A stretch of 64,000 nucleotides of DNA, taken from GCA-003244245 sp050699595 (GTDB taxonomy: Bacteria; Actinomycetota; Actinomycetes; Mycobacteriales; Pseudonocardiaceae). The translations under genes were made by a program, and so were the position numbers. The DNA lies in NCBI GenBank assembly GCA_050699595.1, contig JBOHFI010000002.1:62001-126000 (forward strand). Reading direction: 5' to 3'. The notes below the pieces were generated by a model that ran no database searches, was not told the origin of the DNA, and was given only the letters and a program-made list of their open reading frames with translations. This document shows positions 34,811 through 43,644 of the stretch, one piece after another. The number at the start of each line of letters is the position of its first letter. The stretch's first letter is position 1.

Positions 34811-35992
34811 ATGCTAAGGGTGGGGCTGACCGGAGGGATCGGGTCCGGTAAGTCGATGGTCGCCGCCCGGCTCGCGCAACGCGGGGCGTGGATCATCGAC
34901 TCGGACCGGATCGCCCGCGAGGTCACCGAGCCCGGTACGGCGGGATTGCGCGCCGTGGCCGACGAGTTCGGCCACGGAATCCTCGCTGGGGACGGGGCGC
35001 TGAACCGGTCAGCGCTCGCGGCGCGGGTCTTCAACGACGCGGACGCCCGAGGCCAGCTTAACGCCATCGTGCACCCGTTGGTCGAGGCCCGCTCCGCCGA
35101 GCTGGTCGCCCTCGCGCCGCCGGACGCCGTTGTGGTGCAAGATGTCCCGCTGCTCGTCGAGGCCGGGTTGGTGGCCGGGTTCCCCTTGGTCGTCGTGGTG
35201 CATACGGACGCCGAAGCGCGGCTGCGCCGGCTGGTCGAGTGGCGTGGTATGGCCGGCTCCGACGCCGCCGCGCGGATCGCCGCTCAAGCCACCGACGAGC
35301 AGCGCCGCGCCGCGGCGGACGTGTGGCTGGATAACAACGGCTGCCGAGAGGGCACCCTCGACGCGGTCGACCGGTTGTGGGTCCAGCGGCTGGTGCCTTT
35401 CGAGGACAACCTCCGTCATCGCCGCCGGGCACCGAGAGCCGCGGCCCCGGTGCTCGTCGCGCCCGACGACAGTTGGCCGCGCCAAGCGCAGCGGGTGATC
35501 ACCCGGATCGGGGGGGTAGCGGCTGGGCGGGCACTGCGCATCGACCACATCGGCTCGACGTCAGTCCCTGGCCTGGACGCGAAGGACGTGCTGGACGTGC
35601 AGGTGGTCGTCGCCGACCTCGAGGTGGGTAAGCGTCTGGCGGCGGACCTCAGCGCGGTAGGGCTGGTCACGCTGGCCGGTCGTTGGTGGGATAACGCCCG
35701 CGATGGCACCACCTGGGACAAGGCGATGGCGACCAACGCCGACCCTGCCCGGGATGTCAACTGTCACATCCGGCCCGCCGACTCCCCGACCTGGCGGGAC
35801 GCCGTGCTGCTGCGGGACTGGCTGCGGGCCCATCCGGACAGCGCTCGGGAATACGCCGAGCTCAAACACCAACTGGCGGCGCGGCAATGGGACAGCATCG
35901 ATGCCTACGCCACCGCGAAGACCCCGTTCATGCGCGGCGCGCTGGACCGGGCGCAGCAGTGGGCGGCGCGAACCGGCTGGCTGGTGGCGTGA
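34811..35992 (+). CDS. coaE: Dephospho-CoA kinase fused to a GrpB domain
   Basis: Last step of CoA synthesis. Residues 1 to about 200 are CoaE: P-loop GLTGGIGSGKS, DSDRIAREV, HPLVEARS, DVPLLVEAG. From about 215 onward is a GrpB/UPF0157 domain (DHIGSTSVPGLDAKDVLDVQ, HIRPADSPTWRDAVLLRDWL). The same two-domain protein is known from mycobacteria (Rv1631). 393 residues. It lies between rpsA and the DUF402 gene. The role of the GrpB part is not established. Confidence 0.94.
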   Translation: MLRVGLTGGIGSGKSMVAARLAQRGAWIIDSDRIAREVTEPGTAGLRAVADEFGHGILAGDGALNRSALAARVFNDADARGQLNAIVHPLVEARSAELVALAPPDAVVVQDVPLLVEAGLVAGFPLVVVVHTDAEARLRRLVEWRGMAGSDAAARIAAQATDEQRRAAADVWLDNNGCREGTLDAVDRLWVQRLVPFEDNLRHRRRAPRAAAPVLVAPDDSWPRQAQRVITRIGGVAAGRALRIDHIGSTSVPGLDAKDVLDVQVVVADLEVGKRLAADLSAVGLVTLAGRWWDNARDGTTWDKAMATNADPARDVNCHIRPADSPTWRDAVLLRDWLRAHPDSAREYAELKHQLAARQWDSIDAYATAKTPFMRGALDRAQQWAARTGWLVA

Positions 35993-36005
35993 ATCCCAAA
36001 CCGGT

Positions 36006-36551
36006 TCACCGGCTCCAGGTGGGCAGCACACCCACCGTCGACAGCCAACGATCCAACCGGTAGCCGTGCCGAGCCAGACCGTCCACCGCCCGATACGTGG
36101 TGGCCAGCGCCTCCTGCGCCACGGACCGATCGAGCAGCCCGGCGAGGACCGCATCCAACAGCTCATCGGTGTCGAGCACCTCGACACCGCGGCCGGGCCG
36201 CACCACGAGATCCAGGTAGTGGTCTTCGGTGCGCCAGCACCTGCCCTCGACGTCGATGCGCACCACGTCGATGTAGAGGTGCTCGTCGCGTTCGTGCCCG
36301 GAAGTATAGGACCAGTCAGTGATCCGCAGCCCGATCTCAGGCAGCAGCCAGGACTCCAGCGCGTGGATCGACCGATGGTCGATGACGTCGCGGGCGAGGT
36401 AGAGGCCGAACGGCTCGACCCGGTATTCACGGACCGCGCGGACGATCCCCTTGGGGTCGGTGTTGGTCATCGCGTCCAGGTCGAACAGCTCGACTTTGGG
36501 AGGGTGGATGTGCGGCGGGGCTTGCGCACTCAGTCCGTGCGGGGCCGTCAT
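36006..36551 (-). CDS. DUF402-domain protein
   Basis: A 181-residue protein matching the DUF402 family in YLARDVIDHRSIHALESWLL, DEHLYIDVVRIDVEGRCWRTEDHYLDLVVRPG and LDTDELLDAVLAGLL. Several members hydrolyse nucleotide phosphates; the D-H-Y-L-D stretch is the likely metal site (inference). The mycobacterial counterpart between coaE and uvrB is Rv1632c, giving positional support. ATG at 36551; convergent with coaE and divergent to uvrB. Confidence 0.82.
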   Translation of the reverse strand: MTAPHGLSAQAPPHIHPPKVELFDLDAMTNTDPKGIVRAVREYRVEPFGLYLARDVIDHRSIHALESWLLPEIGLRITDWSYTSGHERDEHLYIDVVRIDVEGRCWRTEDHYLDLVVRPGRGVEVLDTDELLDAVLAGLLDRSVAQEALATTYRAVDGLARHGYRLDRWLSTVGVLPTWSR

Positions 36552-36607
36552 AGCGCTCGACCCTACGCGAAACGAGACTGTCAGGGTCCCGGCCTAGTCT
36601 CACTGCC

Positions 36608-38797
36608 ATGACCAGTGCCACGTCCGGTGCCGCCTCTCCCCAGCGCGACCTGCTCCCCCGCTCTGAGTTCCGCCCACTCGGGACGACCTCCCGGGCGCCG
36701 GGCCGGTTCCAGATGGTCAGCGACTACTCCCCCGCCGGCGACCAACCAGCCGCTATTGACGAGCTGGAACGCCGGATCACCGCCGGTGAGCGTGACGTCG
36801 TGCTGCTGGGCGCCACCGGAACGGGTAAGTCGGCCACCGCCGCCTGGCTGATCGAACGGGTGCAGCGCCCGACGCTGGTGATGGCACCGAACAAGACTCT
36901 CGCCGCGCAACTCGCCCATGAGCTGCGGGAGTACTTCCCGCACAACGCGGTGGAGTACTTCGTCTCCTACTACGACTACTACCAGCCCGAGGCGTACGTC
37001 CCGCAGACCGACACCTACATCGAGAAGGACTCCTCGATCAACGACGACGTAGAGCGGTTGCGGCACGCCGCCACGATGTCGCTGCTCACCCGGCGTGACG
37101 TGGTCGTCGTCGCCTCGGTGTCCTGCATCTACGGGCTCGGTACCCCCCAGGAATACCTGAACCAGTCGATCCATGTGCCAGTCGGTGGGGAGATCGGGCG
37201 CGATGCGCTGCTGCGGTCCCTGGTCGACATCCACTACACCCGAAACGACCTCGCCTTCTCCCGGGGGACGTTCCGGGTCCGCGGTGACACGGTGGAAGTC
37301 ATCCCGGCCTACGAGGAACTCGCGGTCCGCATCGAGTTCTTCGGTGACGAGGTCGAGTCGCTCTACTATCTGCACCCACTCACCGGGGAGGTGGTGCGGG
37401 AGGTGCCCGAGCTGCGAATCTTCCCGGCCACCCACTACGTCGCCGGACCGGAGCGGATGGAGCGCGCGATCACGGGTATCGAGTCCGAGCTGGCGGATCA
37501 GCTGGCCGCGCTGGAGAAGCAAGGCAAGCTGCTGGAGGCCCAGCGGGTGCGGATGCGGACTCACTACGACGTGGAGATGATGCGTCAGGTCGGATTCTGC
37601 TCCGGCATCGAGAACTACTCGCGGCATATCGACGGGCGCGCGGCGGGCTCGGCGCCGGCCACCCTGCTGGACTACTTCCCCGAGGACTTCCTGCTGGTCA
37701 TCGACGAGTCGCATGTCACGGTGCCGCAGATCGGCGGCATGTACGAGGGTGACTCCTCCCGCAAGCGCACCCTGGTGGAGCACGGTTTCCGGCTACCCTC
37801 CGCGCTGGATAACCGGCCGCTGAGCTGGGAGGAGTTCCAGGACCGGATCGGCCAGACGGTGTACCTGTCGGCGACCCCGGGGCCGTATGAGATGGCCCAG
37901 GCCGGTGGCGAGTTCGTCGAGCAGGTCATCCGCCCCACCGGCCTGGTGGACCCGGAGGTCGTGGTGAAACCGACCAAGGGCCAGATCGACGACCTGGTGC
38001 ACGAGATACGCATCCGCGCCGAGCGCAACGAACGGGTGCTGGTCACCACGTTGACCAAGAAGATGTCCGAGGATCTCACCGACTACCTGCTCGAGCTCGG
38101 CATCCGGGTCCGCTACCTGCACTCGGACATCGACACGCTACGCCGGGTGGAGCTGCTGCGGCAGCTGCGGCTGGGCGAGTTCGACGTGCTGGTCGGGATC
38201 AACCTACTCCGCGAGGGCCTGGACCTGCCCGAGGTGTCGCTGGTGGCGATCCTGGACGCCGACAAGGAAGGGTTCCTGCGCAGCGGAACCTCACTGATCC
38301 AGACCATCGGCCGCGCCGCACGGAACGTGTCCGGCCAGGTGCACATGTACGCCGACCGGGTCACCGATTCAATGCGCCGCGCCATAGACGAGACCAACCG
38401 GCGTCGGGCCAAGCAGGTCGCCTACAACACCGAACGCGGAGTCGATCCACAGCCGCTGCGCAAGAAGATCAACGACATTCTGGAACGCGTCTACGCAGAG
38501 GCCAGCGACACCTCAGACACGGTCGCGGTGCAGGTCGGCGGATCCGGCCGCAACGCCTCCCGGGGCAAGCGCGCCGCCGGCGAACCGGGACGGCCCCGGG
38601 GTAACGCAGGCGTGCTGGAAGGTCGAGACACCTCGTCGATGCCTCGCGCCGAACTCGCGGATCTGGTACAGCAGCTGACCGAACAGATGATGAGTGCAGC
38701 CCGGGAGCTGCAGTTCGAGCTGGCTGCCCGGCTCCGGGACGAGATCGCCGACCTCAAGAAGGAACTCCGCGGCATGGACGCCGCCGGCCTGCGCTAG
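36608..38797 (+). CDS. uvrB: UvrABC system protein B
   Basis: Damage-recognition helicase of nucleotide excision repair, 729 residues. GATGTGKSATAAWL (Walker A), YDYYQPEAYVPQTDTY (beta-hairpin), VIDESHVTVPQIGGM (DEAD-like), INLLREGLDLPEVSLV and QTIGRAARN are present, and the UVR motif (LQFELAARLRDEIADLKKE) ends the protein. The ATG at 36608 gives about 30 residues more than the mycobacterial protein before SDYSPAGDQP. No SOS box is seen upstream. Convergent with pyk. Confidence 0.97.
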   Translation: MTSATSGAASPQRDLLPRSEFRPLGTTSRAPGRFQMVSDYSPAGDQPAAIDELERRITAGERDVVLLGATGTGKSATAAWLIERVQRPTLVMAPNKTLAAQLAHELREYFPHNAVEYFVSYYDYYQPEAYVPQTDTYIEKDSSINDDVERLRHAATMSLLTRRDVVVVASVSCIYGLGTPQEYLNQSIHVPVGGEIGRDALLRSLVDIHYTRNDLAFSRGTFRVRGDTVEVIPAYEELAVRIEFFGDEVESLYYLHPLTGEVVREVPELRIFPATHYVAGPERMERAITGIESELADQLAALEKQGKLLEAQRVRMRTHYDVEMMRQVGFCSGIENYSRHIDGRAAGSAPATLLDYFPEDFLLVIDESHVTVPQIGGMYEGDSSRKRTLVEHGFRLPSALDNRPLSWEEFQDRIGQTVYLSATPGPYEMAQAGGEFVEQVIRPTGLVDPEVVVKPTKGQIDDLVHEIRIRAERNERVLVTTLTKKMSEDLTDYLLELGIRVRYLHSDIDTLRRVELLRQLRLGEFDVLVGINLLREGLDLPEVSLVAILDADKEGFLRSGTSLIQTIGRAARNVSGQVHMYADRVTDSMRRAIDETNRRRAKQVAYNTERGVDPQPLRKKINDILERVYAEASDTSDTVAVQVGGSGRNASRGKRAAGEPGRPRGNAGVLEGRDTSSMPRAELADLVQQLTEQMMSAARELQFELAARLRDEIADLKKELRGMDAAGLR

Positions 38798-38817
38798 CAC
38801 GAGGATCGCGGTGCTGA

Positions 38818-38846
38818 GCCGGCGTCAGCCAAGATGCCCCGCCGGC
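38818..38846. terminator. Hairpin between convergent uvrB and pyk
   Basis: GCCGGCG (38818-38824) pairs with CGCCGGC (38840-38846) between the two stop codons. It is formed from an 18-base direct repeat with one mismatch that duplicates the end of pyk. Possibly a bidirectional terminator; no T-tract. Confidence 0.45.
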
Positions 38847-38847
38847 G

Positions 38848-40272
38848 TCAGCCGAGATCCTCCTCGCCGAGGCGGTGCACCCGGACGAGGTTGGTGGAGC
38901 CCACCGTGGCCGGGGGGGATCCCGCCACGATCACCACCAGATCACCTGGCTGGTAGCGCCCGATCGAGAGCATCGCGTGGTCCACCTGCCGGACCATCGC
39001 ATCGGTGGTATCCACCTGGGGTACCAGGAAGGTCTCGGTACCCCAGGTCAACGCGAGCTGGCTGCGCACCTGAGGCTCCGGGGTGAACGCCAGCAGCGGC
39101 AGGTGGGTGTGCAGCCGGGCCAGCCTGCGGACGGTGTCGCCGGACTGGGTGAACGCGACCAGCGCCTTGGCGTCCAGCCGCTCCCCGATGTCTCGAGCGG
39201 CGTAAGACAGCACACCCCGCTTGGTCCGCGGCACGTGGTTGAGCGGCGGAACGTTCGGCGAGCCGACCTCGACGGCCTCCACGATGCGGCTCATCGTTTC
39301 CACCGACTCGATCGGGTAGCGACCGACGCCGGTCTCCCCGGACAGCATCACCGCGTCGGCACCGTCGAGCACCGCGTTGGCCACGTCGGAGGCCTCCGCT
39401 CTCGTCGGCCGAGCGTTGGAGATCATCGATTCCAGCATCTGGGTGGCCACAATGATCGGCTTGGCGTTCTCCCTGGCGACCTGGATGGCCCGCTTCTGCA
39501 CCAGTGGCACATGTTCCAAGGGCAGTTCGACCCCGAGGTCACCACGGGCCACCATCACCCCGTCGAAGGCCAGCACGATCGCCTCGAGGTTGTCCACCGC
39601 CTCAGGCTTCTCCACCTTGGCGATCACCGGAAGTCGGCCGCCCGACACCTCGTCCATGGTGCGGTGCACCAGGTCGATGTCGGCTGGGGAACGCACGAAC
39701 GACAACGCCACCAGGTCCACCCGCAGCCGCAGCGCGAACTCCAGGTCGGTGATGTCCTTCGTGGACAGCGCTGGCAGCGAGACGCTCATCCCCGGCAGGG
39801 ACAGGCCCTTGTGGTCACTGACCGGGCCGCCCTCAAGGACCTCGCAGACCACGTCGGTGTCGTCGGTCTTGCGCACCAGCAGGGCGACCTTGCCATCGTC
39901 GACGAGCAGTCGATCGCCTTCGCGGGCGTCCTTGACCAGCCCGCTGTAGGTGGTGGAGACCCGGTCGTGCGTACCGACGACGTCGTCGACGGTGACCCGC
40001 ACCACGTCTCCGGTGCGCCACTCCACCGGACCGGCCGCGAATCGCCCCAGCCGGATCTTGGGTCCCTGGAGGTCGGCGAGGATCCCCACCGCCCTGCCGG
40101 ACTCGTCACTGGCCTCCCGAACCATCGAGTACACCCGCGCGTGGTCAGCATGGGTACCGTGGCTGAAGTTGAGGCGAGCGACGTCCATGCCGGCCCGAAC
40201 CAGCTCCCAGATCTTCTCCCGGGTCGCGGTGGCCGGACCGATCGTGCAAACAATTTTCGCGCGACGACTCAT
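38848..40272 (-). CDS. pyk: Pyruvate kinase
   Basis: Converts phosphoenolpyruvate and ADP to pyruvate and ATP; 474 residues. RRAKIVCTIGPAT, VARLNFSHGTHADH, VIAKVEKPEAVDNLEAI (catalytic Lys region), MVARGDLGVELP and TQMLESMISNARPTRAE are all standard. The ATG at 40272 gives the typical N-terminus; nine additional in-frame codons upstream are not conserved. lgt lies 41 bases upstream on the same strand, as in the trp-lgt-pyk order of mycobacteria. Confidence 0.97.
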   Translation of the reverse strand: MSRRAKIVCTIGPATATREKIWELVRAGMDVARLNFSHGTHADHARVYSMVREASDESGRAVGILADLQGPKIRLGRFAAGPVEWRTGDVVRVTVDDVVGTHDRVSTTYSGLVKDAREGDRLLVDDGKVALLVRKTDDTDVVCEVLEGGPVSDHKGLSLPGMSVSLPALSTKDITDLEFALRLRVDLVALSFVRSPADIDLVHRTMDEVSGGRLPVIAKVEKPEAVDNLEAIVLAFDGVMVARGDLGVELPLEHVPLVQKRAIQVARENAKPIIVATQMLESMISNARPTRAEASDVANAVLDGADAVMLSGETGVGRYPIESVETMSRIVEAVEVGSPNVPPLNHVPRTKRGVLSYAARDIGERLDAKALVAFTQSGDTVRRLARLHTHLPLLAFTPEPQVRSQLALTWGTETFLVPQVDTTDAMVRQVDHAMLSIGRYQPGDLVVIVAGSPPATVGSTNLVRVHRLGEEDLG

Positions 40273-40313
40273 AACGGACAGCCTAGCGGTCCACCTCAAC
40301 CGACTTCGTAGCG

Positions 40314-41201
40314 CTAGGCGACCAGCGCCGCCTGCTGCGGCGCCGCGAGTGTTTCCGGATCCTCGCGACCGCGGCGGGCTAGCGTCAGGTAGAGCACCGC
40401 ACCGAGGAACACCACGATAGACGTGATCACGTTGATCCGCAGTCCGAAGACCATCGTGGCTGGATCAGCCCGCATCAGCTCGATCCAGAACCGGCCTGCG
40501 GTGTAGCTCGCGACGTAGAGGGCGAACGCCCGCCCGTGGCCCAGCCGGAAACGCCGGTCAGCCCAGACGACGAGTGCAGCGACGCCCAGGTCCCACAGCA
40601 GCTCGTAGAGGAAGGTGGGGTGGACGATCTCCACCAGTGGCCCCTGGGCGATCCCATTGAGCGGATCGGGCGCGCCGGTGTCCGGATTCACCCGGTCGCG
40701 AATCACCAATCCCCAGGGCAACGAGGTGGGGCCACCGTAGAGCTCCTGGTTGAACCAGTTGCCCAGCCGGCCGATCGCCTGCGCGGCGACGATGGCCGGC
40801 GCGACCGCGTCCGCCAGCGCGGGCAGCGGGATGCCCCGGCGTCGGCAGGCGATCCAGGCGCCGAGCCCCCCGAGCGCGACCGCCCCCCAGATGCCGAGCC
40901 CGCCCTGCCAGATCTCCAGCGCGCCGATCGGGTTCCCCCCAGGCCCGAAGTACTTCTTCCAGTCCGTGGCCACGTGGTAGAGCCGGCCCCCCACCAGCCC
41001 GAACGGCACCGCGAACACCGCGATGTCGGTCACCGCCCCCGCCTGGCCGCCCCTGGCCCGCCAGCGACGCTCTCCCCACAGAATCGCCACGATGATCGCG
41101 GCGATGATGCACAGAGCGTAGGCGCGGACCGGCACCGGCCCCAGGTGCCAGACCCCCCGGTCCGGACTGGGAATGTCGGCAAGGAACGTCGCGGTAAGCA
41201 C
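40314..41201 (-). CDS. lgt: Prolipoprotein diacylglyceryl transferase
   Basis: Transfers diacylglycerol to the lipobox cysteine of prolipoproteins at the membrane; 295 residues with about seven membrane segments. The Lgt signature GRLGNWFNQELYGGP and the upstream GGRLYHV and GGLGIWGAVALGG are intact, as is HPTFLYELLWD. GTG at 41201 gives VLTATFLADIPSP, the usual start; no strong ribosome site. In mycobacteria lgt directly follows trpA; here a 1.6-kb accessory stretch separates them. Confidence 0.93.
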   Translation of the reverse strand: MLTATFLADIPSPDRGVWHLGPVPVRAYALCIIAAIIVAILWGERRWRARGGQAGAVTDIAVFAVPFGLVGGRLYHVATDWKKYFGPGGNPIGALEIWQGGLGIWGAVALGGLGAWIACRRRGIPLPALADAVAPAIVAAQAIGRLGNWFNQELYGGPTSLPWGLVIRDRVNPDTGAPDPLNGIAQGPLVEIVHPTFLYELLWDLGVAALVVWADRRFRLGHGRAFALYVASYTAGRFWIELMRADPATMVFGLRINVITSIVVFLGAVLYLTLARRGREDPETLAAPQQAALVA

Positions 41202-41298
41202 AGCGACACGGTATCTCCCACCCAGACCGCCCGCCCGCAGCCCTCCGCCTCCGACAACCGTGATGTGATCACCGTCTCTGTGCGAGGAACGACATCTG

Positions 41299-41690
41299 GT
41301 GTCCGCTGCACGCACGCAGATCGCGATCAAGTCCAGTCTCGACGATGGGGGGTCCAACGCCGCCCCGAAACTGCTGCGCTACCGGCCGCTACACCTACCC
41401 GCCCACCTAACCCGAAGGCAACGCAAACGATGGCTCCACCTCCGCGCGGGACTGGCTCTGGATCGACGACATCCTCCACACCTGGCGAGCGGTCAAGGCG
41501 CTACCGGCACCGACCTCACCACCACCACATGCCCCGACAATCAGGGAAGGAGCACCGGGGAGTGGAACCCGGCGCCCCGACGCGACGATCGGACTCCGGC
41601 CATGCCCACGAACACGAAACGATGATCAAAATGACAAGGCTGTAGTTCGGGGGTCAAGGCCGTCACCCGGTGAAAAATCCAGGCCAGCGT
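41299..41690 (+). mobile_element. Remnant of an IS1380-like transposase and its right end
   Basis: APKLLRYRPLHLPAHLTRRQ and RKRWLHLR in one frame, then after a shift DWLWIDDILHTWRAVKALPA, correspond to the C-terminal part of IS1380-family transposases. About 150 bases further, GGTGAAAAATCCAGGCCAG (41673-41691) resembles an IS1380 terminal repeat. Only the last 70 or so codons remain, so the element is dead. Confidence 0.5.
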
Positions 41691-41829
41691 CGTCGCGAGC
41701 CCTCAACCACGTGCATCGTCCGCGTGTAGACCCGACCCCGTCCATGGAACACGGCGTCGAAGAAAAATCCGCTTCGGCGGGCATCGTGGGCGTTGGCACG
41801 TCGCCGGGCCGAGCTGAGATCATTCGGGC

Positions 41830-42708
41830 ATGACCGACCGCTCCTTCTACACAGACCGCACCAAGGGTCCGACACCCCGCCTAAGTGAACACATCCCCGA
41901 GGCGGCGTGGCTGGCGATTGCCGCGCTTGTCGAGAGCCGGATCGATGATAACTGGCTCGCGAAGGAATTCCCTGATCTTTGTATCGACGGCAACGGCATC
42001 TCGGGCACCAACCATCGCCGCCTTTCCGGTACTCTAAATGCGCTTATACCTGAACTGGGCTGGCCGCTGCACCAAAATAGCGTGCCAGACACGGAAACCG
42101 TGCTGGACCTGCTCGACTTCGTCGGGCAGCGTGTTGCGCTACCTGTCGAGGAGAGCTGGCACTCGTATTTCCGGCACCATGAGCTGAGCTTCGACGTGCG
42201 GAAGGGGCAGGACGATTTCCGGGCGGACGTCGAGCAGATCTTCGCACGGATGGGCATCGCCTACCAGATCAACCAAGACATGATCGTCTGCCGTCTCGGG
42301 CCGCCCGAGGCTCGCGAGGCGATCGCCGATCTCGACCCTGATTCTGGAGACGCGACGCTCGACGATCTCATCCGTGATGCCCGACGACGCTTCCTGTCTC
42401 GTCAGCCCCAAGAGGCGAGCGTCGCCCTAGAGAAACTCTGGGACGGGTTCGAACGATTGAAGACGCTCGAGCCTGGCCGCGACAAGAAGGCTTGTACCGA
42501 GGCACTACTGGATCGGGCTGGGGCCGGCGCCTGGCGCGAGGCGCTCGACAGAGAGACGAGGGAGCTCACCAATATAGGAAACAACATGCAGATCCGGCAT
42601 TTCGAGACCACGAAGGAGCGCATTCCTGACGACGCAGTCGATTATCTGTTCACGAGACTTGCGGCGCTCATGCTCTACCTGCTGCGGGCCACTGATCGAC
42701 TCGCCTAA
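41830..42708 (+). CDS. AbiJ_NTD4-type abortive-infection-like protein
   Basis: A 292-residue protein. Its pattern is that of proteins carrying the AbiJ N-terminal domain 4: WLAKEFPDLCIDGNGISGTN, TVLDLLDFVGQRVALPVEES, DDFRADVEQIFARMGIAYQI, EKLWDGFERLKTLEPGRDKK and the C-terminal NNMQIRHFETTKERIPDDAV. Such genes are scattered and associated with phage defence, but most are untested. ATG at 41830. It is a single gene, next to a transposase relic and between trpA and lgt, which are adjacent in related genomes, so recent acquisition is likely. Confidence 0.72.
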   Translation: MTDRSFYTDRTKGPTPRLSEHIPEAAWLAIAALVESRIDDNWLAKEFPDLCIDGNGISGTNHRRLSGTLNALIPELGWPLHQNSVPDTETVLDLLDFVGQRVALPVEESWHSYFRHHELSFDVRKGQDDFRADVEQIFARMGIAYQINQDMIVCRLGPPEAREAIADLDPDSGDATLDDLIRDARRRFLSRQPQEASVALEKLWDGFERLKTLEPGRDKKACTEALLDRAGAGAWREALDRETRELTNIGNNMQIRHFETTKERIPDDAVDYLFTRLAALMLYLLRATDRLA

Positions 42709-42758
42709 CCAGTGGCGGATCAACGGAAGCCGTCGACCACCAACAGCGACGCTGAGGC

Positions 42759-42820
42759 CCCCGAGCTCGACAGCAGAGTCGTAAGACGGCACCCCAGCAG
42801 CTCTGCTGTCGAGCTCGGGG
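42759..42820. repeat. Long inverted repeat between the AbiJ-like gene and trpA (family C)
   Basis: Perfect 20-base arms (42759-42778 and 42801-42820; arm CCCCGAGCTCGACAGCAGAG) with a 22-base loop, between convergent genes. Likely a bidirectional terminator. The arm shares CCGAG-(C/T)-TCGACAG with the hairpin at 63528. Confidence 0.75.
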
Positions 42821-42840
42821 CACTGAGAGCTGTTCGAGAT

Positions 42841-43644
42841 TTAGGCGGGTTGGGGGGCGGGACGGCGGACGCCAGCCGCAAGATCTGTTGCTAGGGCGCG
42901 GACTCCGGGCTCGCCGTCGGCTGCGGCGGCGGTGACGAAGGCCGCGCCGACGATAACAGCGTCGGCGAACGCGGCCACCTCGGCGGCCTGTGCGCCGTCG
43001 CGTATCCCGAGGCCGACGCCTACCTGCAGTCCTGGTGCGTGCTTCCGCGCCCGAGCGACCAACTCGGAGGCGGCGCTGCTCACCGTGTCCCGGGCACCGG
43101 TGACACCCATGACGGAACTGGCGTAGAGGAAGCCGCGGGTCGCCGCGGCGGTCACCGCCAGGCGCTGGTCGGTGGACGAGGGGGCCACCAGGAAGATCCG
43201 GTCCAGGTCGTGCTCCTGCGCAGCGGCCAGCCAGTCCTGCGCCTCGTCGGGAATCAGATCGGGAGTGATCACGCCGAGCCCACCAGCCGCGGCGAGATCC
43301 CGGGCGAAGGCGTCCACGCCGTAGTGGTGCACGGGGTTCCAGTAGGTCATCACTACTGCTCGCCCACCACCGGCGGCGATCGACTCCACCACCGAGAGCA
43401 CATCGTGCAACCGCACCCCGCCGCGCAGGGCGGCGTCCGCGGCGGCCTGGATGGTCGGCCCGTCCAGCACCGGGTCGGAGTAGGGCACTCCCACCTCGAC
43501 CAGGTCACAGCCACCGTCGAGCATGGCGTGCAGCAACGCCAGCGAACCGTCCACCGTCGGGTAGCCAGCGGGCAGGTAGCCGATCAGCGCGGCCCGGTGC
43601 TGCGCACCGCAGGCCTCGAACAGCGGCGCGAGCCGGGCGGTCAC
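42841..43644 (-). CDS. trpA: Tryptophan synthase alpha chain
   Basis: Cleaves indole-glycerol phosphate to indole; 267 residues. LIGYLPAGYPTVDGSL, LVEVGVPYSDPVLDGPTIQA (catalytic Glu and Asp region), MTYWNPVHHYG, GVITPDLIPDEA and VGLGIRDGAQ are diagnostic. GTG start overlaps the trpB stop (GTGA). Last gene of the trpE-C-B-A group. Confidence 0.96.
   Translation of the reverse strand: MTARLAPLFEACGAQHRAALIGYLPAGYPTVDGSLALLHAMLDGGCDLVEVGVPYSDPVLDGPTIQAAADAALRGGVRLHDVLSVVESIAAGGGRAVVMTYWNPVHHYGVDAFARDLAAAGGLGVITPDLIPDEAQDWLAAAQEHDLDRIFLVAPSSTDQRLAVTAAATRGFLYASSVMGVTGARDTVSSAASELVARARKHAPGLQVGVGLGIRDGAQAAEVAAFADAVIVGAAFVTAAAADGEPGVRALATDLAAGVRRPAPQPA

Noticed and set aside
36552..36607. SOS box upstream of uvrB
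   Set aside because: CGAAACGAGACTG lacks the GTTCG half, so it does not match the LexA consensus seen at recA and at 18571.
38875..40311. Plus-strand 478-codon frame opposite pyk
   Set aside because: Antisense shadow; His/Gly/Val-rich, no domain.
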